Shown: piece after piece, positions 15,892-23,922 of the stretch
How positions within the stretch are numbered: the stretch's first letter is position 1
Layout of the letters: every line of letters starts with the position of its first letter
NCBI GenBank assembly: GCA_021295965.1
Contig: JAGWBI010000003.1
Span: forward strand, 51,729-115,728
From: Dehalococcoidia bacterium
GTDB lineage: Bacteria; Chloroflexota; Dehalococcoidia; Lucifugimonadales; UBA3495
Length of the DNA stretch: 64,000 nt
Reading direction: 5' to 3'
Position numbers and translations under genes: made by a program
Notes under the pieces: model-generated
Told to the model about the DNA's origin: nothing
What the model saw: only the letters and a program-made list of their open reading frames with translations
Databases searched by the model: none

Positions 15892-17352
15892 CTACGCGCG
15901 AGTATCGCCCCCGGGCTCGTCGGCCAGCTCATCGCGCCAGATGTCTCGGAACGAGCGGGACGGCGGAACCGGCAGGTCCCGCGCTTCAGTCCAGCGCGAC
16001 AGAAACGGCAACTTGGTGCGCCCCACCACGCCGCCTCTCGCAATGGGTTTCAGCAACGCTCGACCCACCTTGCGTCCCAGGTTCAATAGAAGCGGGCTTG
16101 ACATAACCGACGCGAATCCACGCGCGGCCAGCGCGTCGGTATCGGACGCAGTGCGCTCATAGGAATCCGTGCCCTCTGCCAAATTGCGCCTTAAATGCAG
16201 CAGCATTCTCGGTATGTTTATCTGCACCGGGCAGGCGTCACGGCACGCTCCGCAGAGCGTTGATGCGTTGGGGAGGTCTTTGGCCTGCGCCACGCCCACC
16301 AATCCCGGCGTGACGATTGAGCCAATTGGGCCGGGATACACCCAACCGTAGGCGTGCCCGCCCACACGCTGGTAAATGGGGCATACGTTCAGACATGCGC
16401 CACAACGTATGCAGTACAGCGACTCCCGGAGAGCCGGATCCCGCAACAACCGGCTTCGGCCGTTATCCACGATGACCAGGTGAAACTCTTCCGGCCCGTC
16501 CTCGTCCTCAGCCCGGCGCGGCCCGGTCACCATGCTGACGTATGACGAAATACGTTGCCCAGTGGCAGAACGCGGCAACAGCCGCAGGAACACCGCCAGG
16601 TCGTCCAGCGACGGTATCACCTTTTCCATTCCGGCCAACCCGACGTGGATCCGTGGCGCCGAGGTGCACAGCCGTCCGTTGCCCTCGTTGGTGATGATGA
16701 CCAGGCTACCGGTTTCGGCCACCAGGAAGTTGGCCCCGCTCACTCCCATGTCGGCGTCCAGGAACTTCTGCCGCAGCACCACCCGCGCCACCCGCGCCAT
16801 CTCCTCTATGTCGTCGGAGTAGGGCACGCCCAGCTTATCCGCGAACAAACGGGCTACCTGGCCCCGCGTCTTGTGCAGGGCCGGAGCCACCAGGTGGGAC
16901 GGCGTCTCCTCAGCCAACTGGATGATGTATTCGCCCAGGTCGGTCTCAAAGACCTCAATCCCATCCGCTTCCAGGACGTGATTCAATCCCAATTCTTCCG
17001 ACACCATGGACTTGCTTTTCGTGACTGTGGTCACACCGCGGGTCCGCGCAATCTCCGACACGATGGCGTTGGCCTGCGTCGCGTCGGCGGCGAAATGCAC
17101 CTGTCCCCCGGCCGCCGCGACATTCCGTTCCAGCATGTCCAGGTAGTAGTCCAGGTGCGCGATGGTGTGTTCTTTCACCCGCCTGGCCTGTTGTCTCCAA
17201 CCCTCCCACACCTCCGGAGTGATCTCGTCGATGGCTTCTCGCCGTGCCCCATCGAACCCGCTGCCGGCCCGGCGCAGCGCCTGGCGCAGTTGTTGATCCT
17301 GCACCGCCGCCCGTGAAGCGGCAACAAAATCCCGCGTTGTGACTTCAGCCAT
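15892..17352 (-). CDS. lutB: LutB/YkgF-type iron-sulfur LUD protein
   Basis: A 486-residue protein with an N-terminal LUD domain (TVTKSKSMVSEELGLNHVLE, GANFLVAETGSLVIITNEGN) and a C-terminal ferredoxin-like part. Two Fe4S4 motifs are visible: CIRCGACLNVCP and, later, CGACRDACPVQINIP. Together with LutA and LutC it oxidises L-lactate to pyruvate and passes electrons on. The gene starts 1 bp after the lutA stop, so the three genes are tightly coupled. Length and motifs are normal. Confidence 0.95.
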   Translation of the reverse strand: MAEVTTRDFVAASRAAVQDQQLRQALRRAGSGFDGARREAIDEITPEVWEGWRQQARRVKEHTIAHLDYYLDMLERNVAAAGGQVHFAADATQANAIVSEIARTRGVTTVTKSKSMVSEELGLNHVLEADGIEVFETDLGEYIIQLAEETPSHLVAPALHKTRGQVARLFADKLGVPYSDDIEEMARVARVVLRQKFLDADMGVSGANFLVAETGSLVIITNEGNGRLCTSAPRIHVGLAGMEKVIPSLDDLAVFLRLLPRSATGQRISSYVSMVTGPRRAEDEDGPEEFHLVIVDNGRSRLLRDPALRESLYCIRCGACLNVCPIYQRVGGHAYGWVYPGPIGSIVTPGLVGVAQAKDLPNASTLCGACRDACPVQINIPRMLLHLRRNLAEGTDSYERTASDTDALAARGFASVMSSPLLLNLGRKVGRALLKPIARGGVVGRTKLPFLSRWTEARDLPVPPSRSFRDIWRDELADEPGGDTRA

Positions 17353-17353
17353 G

Positions 17354-18103
17354 TCAGCCTGCCGACCCGTCCAGCACCTGTGCGATGTGGCGCGCCTTGA
17401 CCGGGGATTGGCGCCGACTCAACCCGCCGCCGATGTGCATCAGGCAACCCATGTCGCAGGCCGTCACCATATCCGCTCCGCTGGCAATGATGGCGTCGAT
17501 TTTGTCGGCCAGCATTTCCTGCGAAATGTGCGGATATTTCACCGCAAATGTGCCGCCAAACCCGCAGCACTGCTCGGCATTGGGCAGAGGAACCCGTGAC
17601 ACCCCGGCGGCGTCCAACAGCTTCGTCGGCGCGTCGCGCACTTCCATCTCCCGCAGCAGATGACAGGATGGATGGTAGGTGACCGTTCCCGCCCGTTCCG
17701 ACTCGGTTGTCTCGGGTGCTGGCACTCCGACCACGTCGCTCAGAAACTCGGTGAACTCATACACCCGTTTGCTTAGGACCTCCGCCCGCGCCGATTGCGC
17801 CGCATCGCCGGCGAAAAGGTCCAGATAAAACACCCTAAGCATTGCGCCGCATGAACCGGAAGGCACGACCACGTACTCGCAATTTTCCATTGCATCCAAC
17901 GTGCGCTCGGCCAGTTTCTTGGCTTCCTGCGTAAAGCCGGAGTTGTACAGCGGTTGGCCGCAGCAGGTCTGGTTGACCGGAAAGTCCACCTCCACACCGC
18001 TCCGCCTCAAGACGCGCACCACGCTAACCCCGACCTCGGGGTACAGTTGGTCGATTATGCAGGTAACAAACAAAGAAGCCCTGATGGGCTGTGGCAGGGT
18101 CAA
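17354..18103 (-). CDS. lutA: LutA/YkgE-type (Fe-S)-binding CCG-domain protein
   Basis: A ~249-residue protein with two cysteine-rich CCG domains, NQTCCGQPLYNSG and NAEQCCGFGGTFAVKYP, each coordinating Fe-S, plus CIIDQLYPEVG near the N-terminus. It is the first gene of the lutABC operon. The start is uncertain: a TTG at 18103 has GGGAG 7 bp upstream and leaves a family-like N-terminus (LPQPIRASLFVTC), while an ATG at 18169 lacks a ribosome site. I prefer TTG. The complex feeds lactate or a similar hydroxyacid into central metabolism; no lactate permease is next to it. Confidence 0.92.
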   Translation of the reverse strand: MTLPQPIRASLFVTCIIDQLYPEVGVSVVRVLRRSGVEVDFPVNQTCCGQPLYNSGFTQEAKKLAERTLDAMENCEYVVVPSGSCGAMLRVFYLDLFAGDAAQSARAEVLSKRVYEFTEFLSDVVGVPAPETTESERAGTVTYHPSCHLLREMEVRDAPTKLLDAAGVSRVPLPNAEQCCGFGGTFAVKYPHISQEMLADKIDAIIASGADMVTACDMGCLMHIGGGLSRRQSPVKARHIAQVLDGSAG

Positions 18104-18204
18104 TCCAAATCTCCCGTGAGTGACGCCCGCCAGATTATCAGAGCGGCACAAATCCGACAAGGAGCACATTCGTAACCGCAGCGTTGCAATTTAGGTGGTT
18201 CAAC

Positions 18205-18228
18205 GTAGGGGCAACCCTTGTGGTCGCC
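18205..18228. repeat. GTAGGGGC hairpin repeat, degraded copy
   Basis: GTAGGGGCAACCCTTGTGGTCGCC retains the GTAGGGGC start and a partial complementary arm. The 306-bp gap (18104-18409) between divergent lutA and the MFS gene otherwise shows only a TGCTAAATT -10-like element near 18369-18377. Confidence 0.55.
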
Positions 18229-18409
18229 ATGGCTGTGCCGGAACAACCGCGAACCGGGGCTGCCCTCGTAGCTGTCTCAGGCGGTGCAAAGGCCGTTCAT
18301 GCCCCCATACATCCCCACGGGATAGCCCCGTATCGCACGGCCCTACGTGGGTATCACATCAGCAGAGTGTGCTAAATTGCCCCGGAGTTTTCGCCCCTTA
18401 CGAGACCGA

Positions 18410-19807
18410 ATGATCGACTCAGGACAGCCCGCTCCGCGTCTGCCTTTGCTGAACAAGCTATTGTTCGCGGCTGACCATATCGGATTGCAGGCTATCGGCT
18501 ATTTCCGGCAACAATGGGTGCTCTTCTTTCTGGCGCCACCGGCCTTCGAAGGAGTAAATCGCGTCCCTGACGCCTCAATACTGGGCTTCGAGATTGATGC
18601 CAGAGTCCTTGCCGGGGTTTTGATTTTTTCCGGGCGGTTCATCGACGCCTTCACCGACCCCCTCATCGGATGGTGGAGCGACCGGACTCGCAGCCGATGG
18701 GGGCGGCGCATCCCCTTCATCCTCTTTAGCACCCCTTTGTACGCGCTATTTGGCGCGCTGATTTGGTACCTGCCCAGCGAGGGCAGCAGTTGGTGGAATG
18801 TTGTCTATTTCGTGCTGATGCTCGAGCTGTTCTTCACCGCGGCCACCATGTCCAGCGGCGCGTTGGAAGCGCTGGTACCGGAACTGACCAGGACCGCCCG
18901 AGATCGGATGCAGGTCGTCAGCTTCATCTTCCTTTTCGCCGTTGGCGGAGCCGGATTGGGCCTGGTTATGGGAGGCTACATCAAGGATGCGTTCGGTTTC
19001 CAGGTTACGGGCACTATATTTGCACTGGCGGCGTTGGTTTTTCGTTTGATTTCCTTGTCCGCCATATGGAGGCACGCTCCCCGAGACATTACGCCAGCCC
19101 AGGTACCTTTCTGGACGAGTTTCCGGGACACCCTGCGCAATTCTCAATTCGTAGCCTTCCTGCCCACCTTCGTGATGTTCACCACGGGCGTGGGCATCCT
19201 GCAAGGCTGGATACCCTTCTTCGCCGTTGGAGTGCTGCTTCAGGAAAGGGATGGCGCGGCCTCCAGCTGGTTGTCAACCAGCGTCATCGGGGGCGCGGTG
19301 CTGTTCGGTCTCGTCATCTGGGTGCTTTTCGCCACCGGCCGGGTCAGCAAACGGCGCATCTACGGCGTTTGCCTGGTGGCCTGCGGGCTGTGGTTCCCGT
19401 TATTGGCCCTGGTTGGCCCGTTCCTGCCGGGGAGCTTGGTAACCCAGGGGTTGATTCTGGTGTTTATCGCTGGAATGCCCATGGCTGCGGTATTCCTGCT
19501 TCCCAAGGGATTGACGGCGGACATCGCCGACTACGACGCCCTGCTCAGAGGCGAGCGCCGGGAAGCCCTATTCTATTCAACCCAGAATTTTTTCGAGAAA
19601 CTGACCTATGCCCTTCCGCCGCTGCTGCTAAGCCTGATTCTCCAGTTGGGCGACTCTGTTGAGAACCCCCTTGGCATCCGCCTGGCCCCGGTCATGGCCG
19701 GAGGCCTGGTCCTCATGGGCGTTGTACTCTGGCCGCGCTACAGGTTGCCGGACACCGTGAACAGCCAAACCATCGAGGCGGCCGGTCTGTTGCCGGCGCG
19801 GTCTTGA
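18410..19807 (+). CDS. MFS transporter, GPH/MelB-type cation symporter family
   Basis: A 465-residue membrane protein with about 12 hydrophobic segments. The N-terminal NKLLFAADHIGLQAIGYF, FTDPLIGWWSDRTRSRWGRR (the loop 2-3 signature) and LPKGLTADIADYDALLRGER match the glycoside-pentoside-hexuronide:cation (GPH) family. GPH members usually take up sugars with Na+ or H+. No sugar enzyme is adjacent, so the substrate is open. The ATG giving MIDSGQPAPRLPLLNK is preferred over 18347. It converges on the DUF255 gene with only 9 bp between. Confidence 0.85.
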   Translation: MIDSGQPAPRLPLLNKLLFAADHIGLQAIGYFRQQWVLFFLAPPAFEGVNRVPDASILGFEIDARVLAGVLIFSGRFIDAFTDPLIGWWSDRTRSRWGRRIPFILFSTPLYALFGALIWYLPSEGSSWWNVVYFVLMLELFFTAATMSSGALEALVPELTRTARDRMQVVSFIFLFAVGGAGLGLVMGGYIKDAFGFQVTGTIFALAALVFRLISLSAIWRHAPRDITPAQVPFWTSFRDTLRNSQFVAFLPTFVMFTTGVGILQGWIPFFAVGVLLQERDGAASSWLSTSVIGGAVLFGLVIWVLFATGRVSKRRIYGVCLVACGLWFPLLALVGPFLPGSLVTQGLILVFIAGMPMAAVFLLPKGLTADIADYDALLRGERREALFYSTQNFFEKLTYALPPLLLSLILQLGDSVENPLGIRLAPVMAGGLVLMGVVLWPRYRLPDTVNSQTIEAAGLLPARS

Positions 19808-19816
19808 GCAAACCGG

Positions 19817-21865
19817 CTAGGCATCCAATTGCGCGGCTAGCGCGGCGGCCTGGGTAACCGGTAACTGGCATACGTAGTGCTCGCACACGTATGCGGTGGG
19901 TGCGCCGTCTTGCATCCCCCGCTGCTCCAGCAGCGGCGAATCCTGCAAAGGCGCCGCCGCTGGATCGCTCATCCCAACGATCACCCGGTTGGGCAGGTAT
20001 CGGGATCCGACCTCGGCCAACATTTCCACTGTACCCGGGTGTTCTCTCTCGCCCACGATTACGATCTCCTTGGGCAAAGAGACATAGAAGTCCAGGGCGC
20101 CCAGCCAGTGGCCGGTGGCAGCCGGCGCTCGGCCCAGTAACTGCTGCAACGCCCGCAACGGCGTCGCCCCCTTGGCCGAGTAATCGTCATTGCCCGTGAC
20201 CACCGCCAGCCGCAGCAGCACGTCCGTCGCAACTGAGCCGCCGCACGGCTGCGCGTTGTCGAATACGTCCCTCGGCCTGACGACTAGCGTTTCGTGGTCG
20301 CTTCCGGTGTCGTAAAAACCGCCTACCTGGTCATCCCAGAACAGAGCGATCATCCCATCGGCGACGACCACGGCTTCTTGCAGCCATCGTGGTTCCAGCG
20401 TCGCTTCGTGGAGCGACACCAGCCCATCGGCCAGACACGCATAATCCTCCAGGTATCCCAGCAGTTTCGCCTGCCCGTTGCGCCAGGTCCGCAGCAGCCT
20501 GCCGTCGGCATCGCGCATATTGTCCAGCAGGAAACCCGCGTTGCGTCTGGCGGCATCCAGGTAATCCGGTCGGCTCAACGCGGCTCCGGCTTCGGCGAAG
20601 GAGCGCAACATCAGGCCGTTCCAGGACGTCAAAACCTTGTCGTCAAGGAGGGGATGGACTCGCTGCTCCCGTACTTCCAGCAGTATGGAACGCGCCCGCT
20701 GCACCGCATTCATAAGCTCATGGTCCGACACGCCTCGCTGCGTCGCGTAGTCGGCCGGTGGACGGGACAGGTTCAGGATATTCGCCCCCTCGAAATTTCC
20801 GCCCTCCGTGGCGCCGTAGTAACCCATAACCAAGTCGGCGTCGTCGCCCAACAGAGACCGCAGTTCCTCTGGGGTCCAAACGAAGAACTTCCCCTCCACG
20901 CCTTCGCTGTCCGCATCCTGGGCCGAATAGAATCCGCCGGAAGGGTCCGTCATTTCTCGCAGCACGTAGTCCAGCGTTTCCTCCGTTATACGTCGGTACA
21001 GGGGATTGCCGGTGATTTGCCAGGCGTGCAGGTATAACCGCGCCAGCAGCGCGTTGTCATACAGCATCTTCTCAAAGTGCGGCACCAGCCAATACGCATC
21101 CGTCGAATACCGATGAAACCCGCCTCCCACCTGATCGTACATCCCCCCGTAAGCCATCTTTTGCAGCGTAAGTTCCACCATCTCCAGGGCGCGTTCGTTG
21201 AACCCGTGCCGGTGGTAACGAAGCAGAAACTCCGGGGTCATGGGCTGGGGAAACTTGGGCGCGTTGCCGAACCCGCCGTTCAGGTGGTCAAACTGCGTCG
21301 CAAGTTGCGAGTAGGCGTTGTGCATTACCTCGGTGGTCAACGGCGTGAAGCCGCGGGGCATCTGACCGCTGCGACCCATCTGTTCCGCCAGTTGCCGCGT
21401 GACCCGCTCGATTTCGCCCTTGTTGGTGTGATACGCTTGGCTGGCCGCCGCCAACAACCGGGGGAAACCCGGCATCCCCATTCGGTCCTCAGGGGGAAAA
21501 TAGGTGCCGCCGTAATATGGCCGGCCTTCCGGAGTCAGGAACACCGTCATCGGCCAACCGCCGCTCCCTGTCATCATCTGCACCGCTTCCATGTACACCG
21601 CATCCAGGTCGGGACGTTCTTCGCGGTCCACCTTGATGTTCACGAAGTTCTGGTTCATCAGGGCGGCAATATCCTCGTTTTCAAAGGATTCCCGCTCCAT
21701 CACGTGGCACCAGTGGCAGGCCGAATAACCGATGCTGAGCAGGATGGGCCGATCCTCTTCCCTGGCCCGGTTCAGCGCATCTTCGCCCCAGGGATACCAG
21801 TCCACCGGGTTTTCCGAGTGCTGCAACAGGTAGGGGCTGGTTTCGTCAATAAGGCGATTGGGCAT
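19817..21865 (-). CDS. DUF255 thioredoxin-domain protein (YyaL/SSP411 family)
   Basis: A 682-residue protein with an N-terminal thioredoxin-like DUF255 domain and a C-terminal six-hairpin glycosidase-like barrel. The redox motif is CHWC (Cys50, Cys53) in [19 protein letters not shown], followed by [14 protein letters not shown] sequence (here [16 protein letters not shown]) and [11 protein letters not shown]. Family members are known as spermatogenesis-associated protein 20 homologs; the biochemical role is not established. It is divergent from the two selenoprotein genes, which also have thioredoxin active sites, so a redox neighbourhood is possible. Full length. Confidence 0.93.
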   Translation of the reverse strand: MPNRLIDETSPYLLQHSENPVDWYPWGEDALNRAREEDRPILLSIGYSACHWCHVMERESFENEDIAALMNQNFVNIKVDREERPDLDAVYMEAVQMMTGSGGWPMTVFLTPEGRPYYGGTYFPPEDRMGMPGFPRLLAAASQAYHTNKGEIERVTRQLAEQMGRSGQMPRGFTPLTTEVMHNAYSQLATQFDHLNGGFGNAPKFPQPMTPEFLLRYHRHGFNERALEMVELTLQKMAYGGMYDQVGGGFHRYSTDAYWLVPHFEKMLYDNALLARLYLHAWQITGNPLYRRITEETLDYVLREMTDPSGGFYSAQDADSEGVEGKFFVWTPEELRSLLGDDADLVMGYYGATEGGNFEGANILNLSRPPADYATQRGVSDHELMNAVQRARSILLEVREQRVHPLLDDKVLTSWNGLMLRSFAEAGAALSRPDYLDAARRNAGFLLDNMRDADGRLLRTWRNGQAKLLGYLEDYACLADGLVSLHEATLEPRWLQEAVVVADGMIALFWDDQVGGFYDTGSDHETLVVRPRDVFDNAQPCGGSVATDVLLRLAVVTGNDDYSAKGATPLRALQQLLGRAPAATGHWLGALDFYVSLPKEIVIVGEREHPGTVEMLAEVGSRYLPNRVIVGMSDPAAAPLQDSPLLEQRGMQDGAPTAYVCEHYVCQLPVTQAAALAAQLDA

Positions 21866-21992
21866 CAGTTCACTCCTCGTCGTAGATCCGAAAAGCGGGG
21901 CGCGGCGTATATCAAATTGCGACCTATTCGGCTACAATCGGTTCGCAACGTCTGCCAGCATACCAGATGAATTCATACGGCAATGGTGATCC

Positions 21993-22586
21993 ATGAGGAC
22001 CCGGTTAATAACCGCAACTCTCTTCGCCGTCCTGCTTTTAGTCACGACGGCTGCCGTAACTGCTTGCGCTCCCGCCGCAGGTACTGTCGGCTTGGACATA
22101 GGGAAAACCACCCCGCCGTTCGCGATGACGCTTTCCGACGGTTCCCAAATCACGTCCGCCGCCTTGGCGGAAGCCGACCAACCGGTTCATCTCTTCTGGT
22201 TTGCAACCTGGTGACCGGAGTGCCGCGCTGAGTTACAGACGCTGAACCCAATTGCCAGTGAATTCGGCGACATCGATTTCTACGTCGTTGCCTACAACGA
22301 ATCCGCGCTGGAGGTTGAGGAATATATCGAAGAGCAGGGTTACACCGACCTCGTCGCCGCCCAACCGGTCGGCGAAATGTTGGCGGACCTGGAAATTACC
22401 CGGCAGATGGCCATGATGGCTGTCAATGGCGATGGAATTATCTACCACCGGCAACTCATGGGTACCGCCGACCAATGGTCGCCCCATTTCACTCAACTAA
22501 CCGCCGACCCGGATGCTGTGCCCACTCATAAGCAGGTCCAACAGGGAAAAGACCAGCGCATGATGGATATGCAGCTGCCGGCTTGA
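21993..22586 (+). CDS. Thioredoxin-like lipoprotein with active-site selenocysteine (UxxC), copy 1
   Basis: Read through the TGA at 22212-22214, this is a 197-residue protein. A signal peptide with lipobox ends in VTAC (MRTRLITATLFAVLLLVTT begins it). The redoxin domain starts at TPPFAMTLSDGSQI and continues LFWFATW-U-PECRAEL; thioredoxins of the TlpA/ResA group have WCPxC here, so Sec74 replaces the first Cys and Cys77 is kept. The frame then stays open for 123 codons with continuous fold (DIDFYVVAYNES, AAQPVGEML). A hairpin follows the TGA by 10 bases. A selA gene lies in the same window. A thiol-disulfide or peroxide-reducing role outside the membrane is inferred. The alternative, a pseudogene, would need two identical losses in tandem paralogs. 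Confidence 0.87.
22225..22242 (+). promoter_or_regulatory. SECIS-like hairpin, copy 1
   Basis: GCGCTG pairs with CAG-A-CGC (one bulged A) around the loop AGTTA. The stem begins 10 bases after the TGA and the loop lies 16 bases after it, with G as second loop base, as described for bacterial SECIS elements. Confidence 0.65.
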
Positions 22587-22623
22587 TGACAATAATCTCT
22601 TCGGCGTCGTTGACGCCGCAACG

Positions 22624-23496
22624 ATGGAAATGATCAATCCAATGCGCATATTTGCACCCCTCTTCGGCGCCGCCTTGATCGGCTCGTTGGTAATGGCATG
22701 CGGAACCAGCAGCGCTCCGGACGTTCCGCCTACCGCCGCGTCTGCGCCGGCTGCCGCGCCGACCGTCGCGCAAGCAGCCCAGGCGGCCCCGGCTGAAATG
22801 CCCACGGACGCTCCCGCCCCGCAAGTTGCCGCTCCGGCTGCGGAAGCCGCGAAGCCGGTCTTGCCCACGGATCCGCCGGCTCAGGCCACCGAAGCGCCCG
22901 CTCCCGCGATCCCTACCGACGCCCCTGCTCAGGCGCCGGAACCCGCTAACACGGTAGCTTCCCCAGCGAGCACGGGCGGCCCACCGTTTCCGTTCAGCGC
23001 GCCTACCCCGGACGATACACCTACGCCGGCGCCCTTGGTCACCGACGTACCGCCCGCCCCAGTAGGAACCCAGGTTGGTGAGATGCCACCCGGCTTCGCG
23101 ATGGAGCGGTCCGACGGTACCAGTGTCGCTTTGGCTGATTTGACGGCATCCGGCAGACCCGTCTTTATGCACTACTTCGCCACCTGGTGACCAGTCTGCC
23201 GCGCCGAGTTGCGGACGCTCAACCCCATCGTCGCCGAATACGCCGGACAGGTTGATTTCTACCTCGTGGCGTTCAACGAAAGCGCCGCCACATTGGAAAA
23301 TTACATCGAGGAAAACGATTTCTCGAACATGACCGCTGCACAGCCGGTGGGTTCCATGCTCCAGGACTTGAAGATCGTCAGTCAGTCCTCGATGATCGCC
23401 ATGGACGCCAATGGCGTCATCACCTTCCGCAAGGGCTACGGCAGAGGCGGCGACGCGGATACGCTAAACGGAGAGTTCCAGCGGCTAGCGCAGTAA
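22624..23496 (+). CDS. Thioredoxin-like lipoprotein with active-site selenocysteine (UxxC), copy 2
   Basis: Read through the TGA at 23188-23190, this is a 290-residue protein. A lipoprotein signal (MRIFAPLFGAALIGSLVMAC; an alternative start is 22642) is followed by a ~110-residue Ala/Pro/Thr-rich linker, then a redoxin domain with MHYFATW-U-PVCRAELRTLNP. Sec189 and Cys192 form UxxC at the same place as in copy 1. The post-TGA part resembles copy 1 closely (AELxTLNP, DFYxVAxNES, AAQPVGxML), so the genes are tandem duplicates 37 bp apart. The linker, absent in copy 1, probably holds the domain away from the membrane. Same inferred redox role. Confidence 0.87.
23201..23218 (+). promoter_or_regulatory. 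SECIS-like hairpin, copy 2
   Basis: GCGCCG pairs with CGG-A-CGC around loop AGTTG, with the same spacing and the same bulged A as copy 1. The T-A pair of copy 1 is a C-G pair here, a compensatory change. Confidence 0.65.
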
Positions 23497-23509
23497 AAGC
23501 GCCGCAGAT

Positions 23510-23742
23510 TCAGTTGCCGGTTGATGGCGTTTTGGCCCCCGGCGGCTGGGTAAAGACTGCTCTGCTGTCCTCGGCGTGCTCATGGTCAGCCAGCGCCCGG
23601 AGCAACTCGGTGTTGCTTTCGCGAATTTCTATACGCAACTCGCTGAACTTCCGGTCTATCTCATCCCGATGACCGCTGCGATCAAGCCAGCGATGATCAG
23701 TCCCATGACGCCGATGATTGCGACTACGATCGCGTCTTTCAT
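23510..23742 (-). pseudogene. Small membrane/coiled-coil protein gene, frameshifted
   Basis: From the ATG at 23742 the frame reads a hydrophobic helix (MKDAIVVAIIGVMGLIIAGL) and then stops at codon 28. An overlapping shifted frame continues without a start of its own as a charged helix (DEIDRKFSELRIEIRESN, then TELLRALADHEH). Together they resemble small proteins with one membrane helix and a short coiled coil. The total length is not a multiple of three, so one frameshift separates them. It may be a decayed gene or a sequencing error. Function unknown. Confidence 0.5.
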
Positions 23743-23876
23743 TTCTGAAAATAGCCTTGATACTTTACTGTGACATTCGAGTCGCCAGCTCGGTTAGGGA
23801 AGAAGATGATGAGAAATTATTTCATTGCTAATCTCCTCTAGAGTTTGTGCCAAGTGCAGGCGTTCGCTGTGGTTCA

Positions 23877-23905
23877 GTAGGGGGGCGAATAATCATTCGC
23901 CCCTG
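23877..23905. repeat. GTAGGGGC hairpin repeat, copy 3
   Basis: GTAGGGGGGCGAATAATC with ATTCGCCCCT as the complementary arm. It lies 17 bp beyond the thrS stop, on the convergent side. Confidence 0.75.
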
Positions 23906-23922
23906 GGCCATTTCACCAACGC

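Noticed and set aside
22377..22586. Separate 69-residue gene after the first TGA
   Set aside because: Same frame and continuous fold with the upstream part; better explained as readthrough of TGA.
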